A stretch of 64,000 bases of DNA from Novimethylophilus kurashikiensis (GCF_003112435.1 NZ_BDOQ01000002.1:124001-188000); one strand, 5' to 3'; counted from the first letter of the stretch, positions 10,101-17,936 are shown. Numbers and translations are program-made. Notes: generated by a model from the sequence alone, not told the origin.

Positions 10101-11719
10101 TCGTCGCTCTGGGCGAAATCGACCTCAGCCAGCATAAAGGATGCTGCGCTGTGGCTGCCTCGCGTGGGGAACGGATATCTTCCGATCGAACCTGCCATCA
10201 TGCCGGGGCGATGTGTACCGTATTCAGCCAGGACCAGGATTTGCGCGGCTGCTGGTCAGAGCCTATCAAGGCTGCATCGGGTCGGATGCTCGGCGTAGTC
10301 ACGGTCTATCTGCAACAACTCGGCGAGCCGCAGGCCTCCGATATGGAACTGCTGCGCGAGGCAGCCAACCTTTGTGCGATTGCTATCGAGCGTAAGCACA
10401 TCGAGGAACAAATGCAGCGGCATGCCAGTTACGATAGCCTAACCGGCCTGCCTAACCGCCGCCTGTTCAGGCAACGGTTGCATGAGGAAGTCATGCGAGC
10501 CGAGCGTTTGTCAGAGGGTATTGCACTGCTCTTCATCGATCTTGATCATTTCAAGGAGGTCAACGACAGCCTCGGTCACGAGTTCGGCGACCAATTGCTA
10601 ATCGAGGCAGCGAAGCGCATTCAAGCTTGCGTACGCGAGTCCGATACCGTGGCTCGCCTGGGCGGGGATGAGTTTGTCGTCGTCCTGACGCAGGTGGATG
10701 AAGTCTCCGCCTTGGGCCATCTCGCCCAGACCATGGTCGATAAGCTATCACAGCCGTTCTGCCTGGATGCTCATGTTGTGTACGTTTCCGCCAGTATCGG
10801 GATCGCCGGCTATCCCCTGGATGCACAGGACGCCGAGAGCCTGGTTAGCTGCGCCGACCATGCCATGTATGCCGCCAAGAATGACGGGCGAAACACTTTC
10901 AGCTTCTTTACCGCCGCAATCCAGCAACAAGTGCATTCCCGATTGCAACTCGCCGGCGATCTGCGCGAAGCCATGGATAAAGGCCAGTTGCAGGTGCATT
11001 ACCAGCCTATCGTGGATATCGCGACGGGTGAAGTGCTCAAGGCAGAAGCCTTGCTGCGATGGCAGCACCCGACGCGCGGGATGGTCTCGCCTGATGTCTT
11101 TATTCCCGTCGCCGAGGAGCACGGATTGATCCACGACATCGGCGATTGGGTCTTCCGTCAGGCGGTGATGCTTGCCAAGGAATGGAACGCTGCGGCATGT
11201 GTCGGCACGGCTTCGACCTTGCGACAGGTAAGTGTGAACCTTTCACCGCGCCAGTTCGCCAAGGGACGCATCGACAAGGTCTGGCTCGAGCATATCGAGT
11301 CGCTTAACGTCGATCCCCGCAGCATTGCGATTGAAATCACTGAGGGACTGCTGCTCGACGATCGCATGGATATCATGGAGAAACTGGCACGATTCGGCAT
11401 GGCCGGCATGCAGGTGGCGCTCGACGATTTCGGCACCGGCTACTCGGCCATGGCCTATCTCAAGAAATTTCCCATCGATTACCTCAAGATCGACCGCTCT
11501 TTCGTTCGCGATATCGAAACCGATCCCAACGACCGCGCGATTGCCGAGGCCATCGTGGTGATGGCTAGCAAGCTGGGACTCAAGGTCATCGCGGAGGGGG
11601 TGGAAAACGAAGGGCAGCGCTGCATTTTGGATGCTGTTGGATGTGAATACGTGCAAGGCTACCTCTATGCCAAGCCCATGCCGGTCGAGCAATTCATGGA
11701 GTTCGTGCAAGCAAGTTAA
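4181..11719 (+). CDS. Giant multi-PAS/GAF GGDEF-EAL c-di-GMP enzyme
   Basis: 2512-residue protein with no signal peptide or membrane segment, so probably cytoplasmic. A weak PAS-like N-terminus (1-130) is followed by 13 PAS modules, each closing with a DITERK-like linker near residues 253, 387, 516, 643, 766, 1046, 1173, 1292, 1411, 1531, 1650, 1777 and 1907. GAF-like domains lie at about 775-925 (between PAS 5 and 6) and 1920-2072. The GGDEF domain (about 2083-2245) has an intact GGDEF motif with RESD five residues upstream, the product-inhibition I-site. The EAL domain (about 2260-2510) keeps AEALLRW, VNLSPRQF, EITE, DDFGTGYS, KIDRSF and AEGVE, so both synthesis and breakdown of c-di-GMP look possible. 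The ligands of the PAS and GAF domains cannot be told. MMQ offers two adjacent start codons and the ribosome site is weak. The porin gene follows after 18 bases, suggesting co-transcription. Confidence 0.93.
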   Translation: MMQTPSSSPVPDLEQAFYRHVAEDVNAPAFFVADPDDDFRLAHVSASCGRYGVQAVAPGMPLAQWISIPDTSQLAGVWRQLAETAEVKIETEGLFDGQQSLIALRLSRWEYGGRYLLAGHVQRVDDVRRAHDQALAELRRREQYQRTLLDNSPYFVWLKDEQSRLLAANTQYARVAGVADTRDLEGKTDFHFFPRELAEKYVADDREVMASGQSKNVEEEYCDEHGVRHWMETWKSPLVVDGKVVGTVGCSRDITERKVYEAAIQARLDLEQQYSLMAANLPGFLYICRVGMDGHLQFLHASVGVQALCGLAPEAVIAAGNNILELVHGEDREILQGVILDSAEKLTPLNVEFRILHPEKGVRWLHAKSTHARQPDGDVLGYGMMLDINERKQDEQRLRIKSLALSEAQRIARLGSWTLDLTDRRLTWSDEVYRIFEIDPVRFSASDQDFFRWVHPDDRNAVQQAFDQSLNTRKPYQIEHRLLMSDGRIKYVLERGEHHYGPDGNPLSTHGTVLDITERKEAEQALREREAFLDTLLDTLPLPVFYKDRAGRYLGFNRAYEEFFSASKAVLLGKTVFDISPQELAEVYAAKDRALFAQGGLQQYESQVRNADGQLRDVVFNKAVFRDVHGDVAGLIGTILDITERKQSENQLKQVVEILEQSVDFIGSASIDGRLQYHNRAARRMLGLAEDADLTGLRISDVHPDWAHQILVEQALPALHEHGVWRGETALRHKNGHEIPVSQLLVLHRDTGGKPLYYSTIMTDISARKRVEGVLEFIAQGGWEKDVESFLQALMRYLGQTLGVAYVLVDKLSGDASIAETLALYAKGDLLPNMQYSLKDTPCSNVMDGLACCYPQGVQQLFPDDRLLVDMEAESYAGQPLMDSTGQVIGLIAVMDDKPIQDIAAIGAILRMVAPRVAAEIERDRAERAIEASHQFLQQIIDTVADPVFVKDRQHRWLLLNDAMCSFMGVSREGLLGKSDYEFFPSEQADVFWAKDEEVFVSGTPNINEESFTDAAGLTHTILTTKSCFKDAQGESILVGTIKDITALKQTQFDLENTTYRLRSVLQTIPDYVWMKNVDGVYLACNHAFERFFGVAEAEIVGKSDYDYVPTELADFFRQKDKEAIDAGAVRINEEWVTLASDGSHILLETRKVPVQDAAGNVIGVLGIGRDITERKQSEEKLELLRLALDNVKETVMLVDESARLVYVNEHTCRTLGYTREELMNMSVPDFNLDYRQDAWSSHWRDLQRHGVLTFESSHRNRAGHVSPIEIVSSYFEANEHCYTLALVRDITERKRQEARFALQDYALNQINEGLFLLDEEARFVQVNEESCRALGYSREELLTMSVFDIDPDYQPEHWQTSRMHEKPGMTATLESRHRTRGGCLIDVEVKSTAIVYEGRSYHLCLVRDITERKQRDEELKLLEYALDHIGEGFYLIDENAEFVRVNAETCRALGYTHDELLGMRVFDIDPDFTPEDWQQLMVGFKNGLASKTIQTRIKTKDGLTFAAEVNANPFSYQGRNYNLALVRDITERKRVEARLALQDKALNQVGEAIYLIAEDASILQVNQGASRMLGYAQEELLTMRIPDIDPLYNEAVWPEHWADLHRRGTITLETLHRCRTGEIISVEVNANMVEYEGQRLNFALIRDITERKLAQQALAERERELRTLTDNLPDPIFRYDREGRRIYVNPAVERLSNKSAAELLGASPKDASLVGKGESEKLMAAIRHVLNTGEPSETEVIYIGPDGREQYFFNLYVPERDTDGSITGVLSIGRNITPRKLAERALMQRERELSTLVENLPTYVVRLDRRLRHVYANSAYMSAVGIAEDRLYGLHVSTFWRAENITVDEYVTTLTRVLETGVQEEVTLEWRSERGRFYSHMVRVAPELDAAGQVLGLLVLGFDITAQRREQLLDAERQRVFEAMAHGGDLAQVLAQVAGYIDASGRGMRASIMLLDESGTRLKSVAAPTLPEVVALGEIDLSQHKGCCAVAASRGERISSDRTCHHAGAMCTVFSQDQDLRGCWSEPIKAASGRMLGVVTVYLQQLGEPQASDMELLREAANLCAIAIERKHIEEQMQRHASYDSLTGLPNRRLFRQRLHEEVMRAERLSEGIALLFIDLDHFKEVNDSLGHEFGDQLLIEAAKRIQACVRESDTVARLGGDEFVVVLTQVDEVSALGHLAQTMVDKLSQPFCLDAHVVYVSASIGIAGYPLDAQDAESLVSCADHAMYAAKNDGRNTFSFFTAAIQQQVHSRLQLAGDLREAMDKGQLQVHYQPIVDIATGEVLKAEALLRWQHPTRGMVSPDVFIPVAEEHGLIHDIGDWVFRQAVMLAKEWNAAACVGTASTLRQVSVNLSPRQFAKGRIDKVWLEHIESLNVDPRSIAIEITEGLLLDDRMDIMEKLARFGMAGMQVALDDFGTGYSAMAYLKKFPIDYLKIDRSFVRDIETDPNDRAIAEAIVVMASKLGLKVIAEGVENEGQRCILDAVGCEYVQGYLYAKPMPVEQFMEFVQAS

Positions 11720-11737
11720 TAACGGAAGTATTTAAAA

Positions 11738-12982
11738 ATGACAAAAATAAAAATCAAGAAGCTGGCAATGTCGGCCATGCTGTTATTGGGAGCATCTACA
11801 GCATTTGCAGATGACGATACGCCGTCGATGTTAGATGTACATGGTTTTGGCACGCTGGGGGCCGTTTACCATGACGAACACGGCGTACAGTTTCGGCGTG
11901 ACGTTTCGCAAGGGCATGGCGCCGGGGCAGGGCATCTGTCGTTTGCGCCCGATTCGATGCTGGGTTTGCAGGTGACGGCGCATTTCCGTCCTGATGTCGA
12001 GGCGACGATACAGGCCATTAGCCATCTCAATGTCGATAACAATTACAAGCCCGACCTGACTTGGGCGTTCCTAAAATACTCTCCGAGTGATGACTGGTAC
12101 ATTCGCGCCGGTCGCCTCGCCCTGGATTTTTATGTGCAGGGCGATTCTGCCGAAATCGGGTATTCCAACTTGCTCATTCGCCAGCCTATCGTGACCATTC
12201 CCCGTAGCTATGATGGCATTGATATCGATTGGCGTAGGCCTGTCGAGGGAGGGTTGATCAAGGTGAGAGGCATGGCCGGATTGACTTCAGGCAATTCGAT
12301 TGGAGCGGATGGTGCGAACCGCTTCGACTACAGAGATTCTGAGGTGCTCGCCTCTACCTTGGAATATAGTCGCGGCAGTTGGATGGGACGATATACGTTC
12401 GGACGGCTGAAGATTGATAAAGAGTTCAAAAGCGCGGCTTTCAAGCAATTATTAAGTGCACTGCAGTTCGCGCCCAATGGCGCATCTATCATTGATCGCC
12501 TCAGCTTCAAGGACCGGGTGCTGAACTACCAGCAGATAGCTTTGGCTTACGACCAAGGCCCTGTGCAGGCGCTCATCAGCTATGACAATCTAACTTCGGA
12601 TAACTGGCCGGGTCGCCAGGAATTCATTGCTACGGCAGGATATCGTCTCGGGGATATCACACCTTATGCCGGCTTTTTTAAACAGCATTCCGACCGGAAG
12701 ATTATTCACACCGGAATTCCAGACGGTTTATCTGTAGCTACTGATGCGCTCAATATGGCTTCGGCCTTATCGCAAAGCGGTCCTTTGACCAACCAGACGG
12801 ACTTTATCCTGGGTGCTCGCTACGACTTTACCCCCCACAAGGCACTCAAGTTCCAGGCAGATCGCATTCGCTATCAGGATCCAGGGACCGCCATCGAACC
12901 TGGTTTATTCCAGCAGACGTATGAACAGCGAGGCCACCGTGCCTTTACTGTGATCTCCGTTGCGCTGGATTTCGTTTTTTAA
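11738..12982 (+). CDS. Outer-membrane porin-like beta-barrel protein
   Basis: 414 residues. The start has a lysine-rich signal peptide with cleavage likely after ASTAFA (about residue 25). The mature chain alternates polar and hydrophobic residues in short strands and ends ISVALDFVF with a terminal Phe, the usual signature for BAM-dependent outer-membrane barrels. No TonB box or plug domain is seen, so a passive porin is more likely than a TonB-dependent receptor. A GGAAG ribosome site precedes the ATG. It sits 18 bases after the giant PAS gene and 10 bases before a periplasmic binding-protein-like gene, so the three probably share a transcript. Substrate unknown. Confidence 0.8.
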   Translation: MTKIKIKKLAMSAMLLLGASTAFADDDTPSMLDVHGFGTLGAVYHDEHGVQFRRDVSQGHGAGAGHLSFAPDSMLGLQVTAHFRPDVEATIQAISHLNVDNNYKPDLTWAFLKYSPSDDWYIRAGRLALDFYVQGDSAEIGYSNLLIRQPIVTIPRSYDGIDIDWRRPVEGGLIKVRGMAGLTSGNSIGADGANRFDYRDSEVLASTLEYSRGSWMGRYTFGRLKIDKEFKSAAFKQLLSALQFAPNGASIIDRLSFKDRVLNYQQIALAYDQGPVQALISYDNLTSDNWPGRQEFIATAGYRLGDITPYAGFFKQHSDRKIIHTGIPDGLSVATDALNMASALSQSGPLTNQTDFILGARYDFTPHKALKFQADRIRYQDPGTAIEPGLFQQTYEQRGHRAFTVISVALDFVF

Positions 12983-12992
12983 GGAGGTCGAC

Positions 12993-13418
12993 ATGAAATA
13001 TTTTCGTCTTTTCATGTTGCTGTTCATGTCGTTGTCGGTCTCGCTGCCTGCGCATGCCGGCCTGGTCGTGATTGTCAGTGCAACAAGCCCTGTCGAGCAT
13101 TTGTCGCGTGAAGATGTCGTCAATATCTTCATGGGACGTTATCGAAAATTGCCGGATGGCAGCATGGCGTATCCGTTGGACGTCAATGACGATTCACCCG
13201 AGCGGCGCGAGTTTTACAAGAAGCTGTTGGACAAGAGCATTGCCGAGATCAATGCCTACTGGTCGCGGCTGATGTTTTCGGGGCGCACGACGCCGCCAAA
13301 ATCTTTACCGCCGCAGGATGTGCTGGACATTGTCGCGCGCGCACCGGGAATGGTGGGGTATGTCGATCGGGGCAAGCTGCGTAATTCGGTCAAGGTGGTG
13401 TATGAGCTGCCGGATTGA
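12993..13418 (+). CDS. Small periplasmic PstS-like binding-domain protein
   Basis: 141 residues with a cleavable signal peptide (MKYFRLFMLLFMSLSVSLPAHA). The mature part resembles the half-size phosphate-binding-like (PBP type 2) proteins: VSATSPVEHLSREDVVNIFMG, then FYKKLLDKS, a YWSRLMFSGRTTPPKSL stretch, and PGMVGYVDRG. It is less than half the length of a true PstS, and no ABC permease or ATPase for such a ligand is nearby, so a transport role is unlikely. An excellent AAGGAGG site at 12981-12987 fixes the start at 12993. Context between a porin and a membrane GGDEF-EAL protein suggests a periplasmic ligand sensor or partner; this is inference. Confidence 0.82.
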   Translation: MKYFRLFMLLFMSLSVSLPAHAGLVVIVSATSPVEHLSREDVVNIFMGRYRKLPDGSMAYPLDVNDDSPERREFYKKLLDKSIAEINAYWSRLMFSGRTTPPKSLPPQDVLDIVARAPGMVGYVDRGKLRNSVKVVYELPD

Positions 13419-13430
13419 GGAAACTTTAAA

Positions 13431-13498
13431 AGTGCCAAGGTGAGCAGGATTGAAGCCCCTATATTCGCGATATCTCGCAGGATATAGCCAAAGGCACT
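13431..13498 (+). other. Nested inverted repeats in the leader of the 13627 gene
   Basis: Three nested complementary pairs lie in the 208-base gap between the PstS-like gene and the next GGDEF-EAL gene. They are AGTGCC (13431-13436) with GGCACT (13493-13498), CTATAT (13459-13464) with ATATAG (13482-13487), and GCGA (13467-13470) with TCGC (13475-13478). Together they could form one long RNA stem. No T-run follows, so this is not a standard terminator. It could be a structured leader, an attenuator or an mRNA-processing site. Confidence 0.4.
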
Positions 13499-13626
13499 GA
13501 AGCTACCGTCATTTAAATCTAAAGATTGGCTGTATAGAACAATAAAAATGAATTGCAGAATCTCGATCGATCTATTTCTCATGCTTAAGCCGCAGAGGCA
13601 ACTTATTCACCCATTGGAGCACGGGG

Positions 13627-16092
13627 ATGAATAAGACCTTCATGCTACAGCGGATGTGGGTTTGGTTCAGACAATGGGGCCGCGGCAGTCTCGTCATCGA
13701 TAGCACCTTCCGCGTGCTGATGGTTGGTGCTTTGCTGGCGGCCCTATTTGCCATGGGTAGCATGGCCTTCATTCGCGACCAGGAAACAAAGCGCCTCATG
13801 GCGCATGTCGATGCCCTGCTATCCACGGTCGAAAGCTCGGTGAGCGTTGCCTGCTTTACTGGCGATGCCACCTTAGCCGGGGATATTTCGCGTGGACTCC
13901 TTACTAACAAGCTGGTGGCGGGAGTCAGGATATCTGCGGGCAAGGCCGTGCTGACTGATCGATTGCGTGAAGGCACGATCAAGGATGAACGTTTTGTAGT
14001 GACCCGCCCGATTCCCTCTCCATTCGGCGCGGGCGACATGGTTGGCGAGGTGACATTGGTCGCGGATGGGGAATTCATCCGCGCACAAGCCATGAGCTAT
14101 TCCCAAATCAGCGCCATATTCCTGGTGATGGAACTGCTGGCGGTCAGTATTGCCGTGGCGCTGGTCATGCTGCATACCGTAGTGCGGCCGATCAGGGAGT
14201 TTTCGAGGCGCGTGCATGATGTCGATATCAATGCGTCGAAGGTTGATGCCTATGTCATCCCGCCAGAAGGGAACGAGAAAAACGAGATCGGTCGTCTCGC
14301 GGCGGACTTTAACATCATGATCGGCAACGTACGAGATCTGCTGGCGGCAGAGCATGCCATGCAGGAGGAAATTGCTACACGTGAGCGGCGTTTCCGTACT
14401 TTGGTTGAAAATTCGCCCGACATCATCGCGCGCTACGACCGGGATTTTCGCCGTGTGTTCGTCAATCCAGCGTATGCACATGAGACTGGTACTCCGATTG
14501 AGCGGGCCCTCCAACGTCCCGTGGAGGACGACACCATTTGGCGGCCCCATATGTCGTGCGAAGAATACCAGGCACGGCTACGGCATGTGATGCTGACCGG
14601 AAAGCCGGACCATGTGCTGTTGGAATGGCATCGCGATGATGGACGCCTGGTCAGTCACGAGATGTACATCGTTGCTGAATACGATGGTAATGGCCAGGTT
14701 GAAGGGACGCTTGCCATTGGACGTGACATGACTGAACGTCTTGCTGTCGAGCGGCTATTGCAGCGCCAGGCAAGCTACGATGCTTTGACTGGCTTGTTGA
14801 ATCGGCGCATGTTCGGCGAACGTCTACGCGAGGAAATCGCCCATGCCGAACGCACGGGAACGGCAATCGGTGTGTTGTTCATCGATCTCGATCGGTTCAA
14901 GGAAGTCAACGATACGCTGGGGCATGAAGTCGGCGATCTTCTGTTGGTCGATGCCGCTCGTCGTCTTACGCATTGCGTTCGAGAATCCGATATCGTCGCG
15001 CGGCTGGGCGGTGACGAATTCATTGTCGTCGTGCCTAATGCTGTGGAGGCGAAGCATCTTGCGCGTATTGCGGGTGAAATTATCCAGCGCATGGAACAGC
15101 CGTTTCATGTCGACGGCAACACTTGCTACATTTCGGCAAGCATCGGCATTACCTGCTTTCCCGAGGATGCAACGCAGCAGGAGACTCTCCTTAGCTGCGC
15201 CGACCAGGCCATGTATGCAGCCAAGGAACAAGGACGCAACGGGTTCAGTTTCTTCACTCGGGAAATGCAGACGCAATCCCAGAACCGATTGCATCTTGCC
15301 AATGACTTGCGCGAGGCCTTGGCTAATAACCAGTTGCAGGTCTGGTTCCAGCCGATTGCCGAGGTTGCAACCGGTGAAGTCGTCAAGGCAGAAGCACTTT
15401 TGCGCTGGGTGCACCCGGATCGCGGAATGGTGTCTCCCGCCCAGTTCGTACCGATTGCCGAAGAAAATGGCTGTATCCACGACATCGGTAACTGGGTGTT
15501 CCAGCGGTCGGCCCTGATGGCGAAACAATGGTCCGATCTCTTTCCCAGCGTGGGGGGCGATGCTCCCAGTATTAGTGTCAACCTGTCGCCGCGCCAATTC
15601 ACACGTGGGGATTTCAGCGACCATTGGGCCGCGTATATCAACGAAATCGGCTTGCAGACCGAAAGCATCGTTGTCGAAATTACCGAAGGGTTGCTGTTGA
15701 GCGATGCTTCGGACATCCTGGGCAAGTTGGAGAACTTGCGTGCAGCCGGTATGCAGGTAGCACTGGACGACTTCGGTACGGGCTACTCTGCCATGGCATA
15801 TCTCAAGAAGTTTCCAATCGATTATTTGAAGATCGACCGTTCTTTTGTGCGTGACATCGATGCCGATGCGAATGATCGTGCGATTGCCGAAGCCATCGTG
15901 GCGATGGCGCACAAGCTTGGGATCAAGGTGGTGGCCGAGGGGGTGGAAACCGAAGCCCAGCGCGATATTCTGGCCTCGGTCGGGTGCGAGTATTTGCAAG
16001 GTTATTTATATGCCAAGCCTATGCCGGAGGATGAGTTTCTTGCATATGTCAGCCATCGAGCGGCGCCCAGGGTAAAAGTTGCTTCGCTTTAG
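13627..16092 (+). CDS. Membrane CHASE8-like/HAMP/PAS/GGDEF/EAL protein
   Basis: 821 residues. Membrane segments at about 29-49 and 160-185 enclose a periplasmic domain of about 110 residues that resembles CHASE8 (STVESSVSVACFTGDA...GVRIS). HAMP follows (about 185-240), then PAS (about 250-370, ending GRDMTERL). The GGDEF domain has the motif near residue 460 with RESD five residues upstream. The EAL domain (about 565-810) keeps AEALLRW, VNLSPRQF, EITEGLLL, DDFGTGYS, KIDRSF and AEGVE. The GGDEF-EAL part is strikingly similar to that of the giant PAS protein, suggesting duplication. CHASE8-HAMP-GGDEF is the architecture of YfiN/TpbB, which is held inactive by a periplasmic partner. Here a periplasmic PstS-like protein and a porin are encoded just upstream. 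The start ATG follows GGAGCACGGGG. Confidence 0.92.
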   Translation: MNKTFMLQRMWVWFRQWGRGSLVIDSTFRVLMVGALLAALFAMGSMAFIRDQETKRLMAHVDALLSTVESSVSVACFTGDATLAGDISRGLLTNKLVAGVRISAGKAVLTDRLREGTIKDERFVVTRPIPSPFGAGDMVGEVTLVADGEFIRAQAMSYSQISAIFLVMELLAVSIAVALVMLHTVVRPIREFSRRVHDVDINASKVDAYVIPPEGNEKNEIGRLAADFNIMIGNVRDLLAAEHAMQEEIATRERRFRTLVENSPDIIARYDRDFRRVFVNPAYAHETGTPIERALQRPVEDDTIWRPHMSCEEYQARLRHVMLTGKPDHVLLEWHRDDGRLVSHEMYIVAEYDGNGQVEGTLAIGRDMTERLAVERLLQRQASYDALTGLLNRRMFGERLREEIAHAERTGTAIGVLFIDLDRFKEVNDTLGHEVGDLLLVDAARRLTHCVRESDIVARLGGDEFIVVVPNAVEAKHLARIAGEIIQRMEQPFHVDGNTCYISASIGITCFPEDATQQETLLSCADQAMYAAKEQGRNGFSFFTREMQTQSQNRLHLANDLREALANNQLQVWFQPIAEVATGEVVKAEALLRWVHPDRGMVSPAQFVPIAEENGCIHDIGNWVFQRSALMAKQWSDLFPSVGGDAPSISVNLSPRQFTRGDFSDHWAAYINEIGLQTESIVVEITEGLLLSDASDILGKLENLRAAGMQVALDDFGTGYSAMAYLKKFPIDYLKIDRSFVRDIDADANDRAIAEAIVAMAHKLGIKVVAEGVETEAQRDILASVGCEYLQGYLYAKPMPEDEFLAYVSHRAAPRVKVASL

Positions 16093-16133
16093 ATACTTGG
16101 GTGTGTCACTGCAAGGCAAGATGAACCCGGTGG

Positions 16134-16159
16134 TTGCCTGAACTAATAGAGTCTATAAT
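16134..16159 (+). promoter_or_regulatory. Possible sigma-70 promoter for ettA
   Basis: A perfect TATAAT at 16154-16159 lies 84 bases before the ettA start. TTGCCT at 16134-16139 is the nearest -35-like hexamer, but the spacer is only 14 bases. The -10 is therefore credible while the -35 is doubtful. Confidence 0.35.
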
Positions 16160-16242
16160 TCAGGCCCATATTCAGGTGTTTGCAAAACACTGGCACGGCT
16201 CGTATCACTGCGGGCCGTTTTTCATTGTCAAAAGGATACTCC

Positions 16243-17907
16243 ATGGCTCAGTACGTCATGTCCATGCTCCGCGTGAGCAAAGTCGTGCCGCCCAAGCGGC
16301 AAATCATCAAGGATATTTCCCTATCGTTCTTCCCTGGTGCCAAGATCGGTCTCCTGGGCTTGAACGGCGCGGGTAAATCCACTGTGTTGCGCATCATGGC
16401 GGGTGCCGACAAGGAATTCGAGGGCGAAGTGCAATGGCAGCCCGGCGTTTCCATCGGCTATTTGCCGCAGGAGCCGCAACTCGACCCGGAAAAGACCGTG
16501 CGCGAGGAAGTCGAATCCGGCATGGGCGCCGTGATGGAGGCCAAGCAGAAGCTGGAAGAAATCTACGCGGCCTACGCCGAACCCGACGCCGATTTCGACA
16601 AACTGGCCGAAGAGCAGGCCAAGTACGAGAACATCATCGCCGCCAGCGGTTCCGACCTGGAAAACCAGCTCGAAATCGCCGCCGATGCGCTCCGCCTGCC
16701 ACCTTGGGATGCCAAGATCGGTCCATTGTCCGGCGGTGAAAAACGCCGCGTGGCATTGTGCAAGCTGTTGCTTTCAAAGCCGGACATGCTGCTGCTGGAC
16801 GAGCCGACCAACCACCTGGATGCCGAATCCGTGGAGTGGCTGGAACAGTTCCTCGTGCGCTTCCCAGGCACTGTGGTAGCCGTGACGCACGACCGCTACT
16901 TCCTGGATAACGCCGCCGAGTGGATTCTGGAACTGGACCGCGGCCACGGCATTCCCTGGAAGGGCAATTACTCCAGCTGGCTCGAGCAAAAGGAAGCGCG
17001 CCTGGAGCAGGAAAACAAGCAGATCGACGCCCACATGAAGGCGATGAAGCAAGAGCTGGAATGGGTGCGCCAGAACCCGAAGGCGCGCCAGGCCAAGTCC
17101 AAAGCGCGTCTGAGCCGTTTCGAAGAACTCAACTCCGTCGAATACCAGAAGCGCAACGAAACGCAGGAAATTTTCATTCCGCCTGGTGAGCGTTTGGGCG
17201 ACAAGGTCATCGAGTTCAACGGCGTCAGCAAGGGCTTTGGCGATCGCCTGCTGATTGATAACCTGAGTTTCAGCATTCCCCCCGGCGCCATCGTTGGCGT
17301 CATCGGTCCCAACGGCGCGGGTAAGTCGACGCTGTTCCGGATGTTGCAAGGCAAGGAGCAGCCGGACAGTGGCGAAATCGTGGTCGGTCCGACCGTGAAG
17401 ATTGCGGCGGTGGATCAGTCGCGCGAAGGGCTGGAAGATAACAAGACGGTGTTCGACGTGATTGCAGGCGGCGCAGATATTCTGTCCGTGGGCAAATTCG
17501 AGATGCCAAGCCGGGCCTACATCGGCCGCTTCAACTTCAAGGGCGGTGACCAGCAGAAGATCGTCGGTCAGCTATCAGGCGGTGAACGTGGACGGCTGCA
17601 TCTCGCCAAGACGCTGATTTCCGGCGGCAACGTGCTGCTGCTGGACGAGCCTTCCAACGACCTTGACGTGGAAACCCTGCGTGCGCTGGAAGACGCACTG
17701 TTGGAATTCGCCGGCTGCGTGCTGGTGACTTCGCACGATCGCTGGTTCCTGGATCGTATCGCGACGCACATCCTGGCGGCTGAAGGCGATTCGCAGTGGA
17801 CTTTCTTCAACGGAAACTACCAGGAATACGAGGAAGACAAGAAGAAACGGCTGGGCGAAGAGGGTGCCAAGCCCAAGCGTATTCGATACAAGCCGATTAC
17901 ACGCTAA
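16243..17907 (+). CDS. ettA: Energy-dependent translational throttle protein (ABC-F)
   Basis: 554 residues, nearly the length of E. coli EttA (555). It has two ABC domains without membrane parts. Walker A is GLNGAGKST and GPNGAGKST, the signatures are LSGGEKRR and LSGGERGR, and Walker B is LLLDEPTNHLD and LLLDEPSNDLD. The linker between the domains (about 240-320) is charged, with RQNPKARQAKSKARLSRFEEL, typical of ABC-F proteins. EttA binds the ribosomal E site and gates the start of elongation according to ATP/ADP. The frame extends 21 codons upstream, but the ATG at 16243, behind AAAGGA, gives the family N-terminus MAQYVMSM. Two hairpins follow the gene. Confidence 0.97.
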   Translation: MAQYVMSMLRVSKVVPPKRQIIKDISLSFFPGAKIGLLGLNGAGKSTVLRIMAGADKEFEGEVQWQPGVSIGYLPQEPQLDPEKTVREEVESGMGAVMEAKQKLEEIYAAYAEPDADFDKLAEEQAKYENIIAASGSDLENQLEIAADALRLPPWDAKIGPLSGGEKRRVALCKLLLSKPDMLLLDEPTNHLDAESVEWLEQFLVRFPGTVVAVTHDRYFLDNAAEWILELDRGHGIPWKGNYSSWLEQKEARLEQENKQIDAHMKAMKQELEWVRQNPKARQAKSKARLSRFEELNSVEYQKRNETQEIFIPPGERLGDKVIEFNGVSKGFGDRLLIDNLSFSIPPGAIVGVIGPNGAGKSTLFRMLQGKEQPDSGEIVVGPTVKIAAVDQSREGLEDNKTVFDVIAGGADILSVGKFEMPSRAYIGRFNFKGGDQQKIVGQLSGGERGRLHLAKTLISGGNVLLLDEPSNDLDVETLRALEDALLEFAGCVLVTSHDRWFLDRIATHILAAEGDSQWTFFNGNYQEYEEDKKKRLGEEGAKPKRIRYKPITR

Positions 17908-17916
17908 TCGTCCTCC

Positions 17917-17936
17917 GCAGGCGAATTTGCGCCTGC
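17917..17936 (+). repeat. Short GC-rich hairpin after ettA
   Basis: GCAGGCG and CGCCTGC form a perfect 7-bp stem with a 6-base loop, 10 bases after the ettA stop. Only TTGT follows, so it is a weak terminator or an RNA 3'-end stabiliser ahead of the longer hairpin. Confidence 0.45.

Noticed and set aside
13256-13582. 108-codon minus-strand frame over the PstS-like gene and gap
   Set aside because: Antisense to a signal-peptide gene with an excellent ribosome site; no family features.
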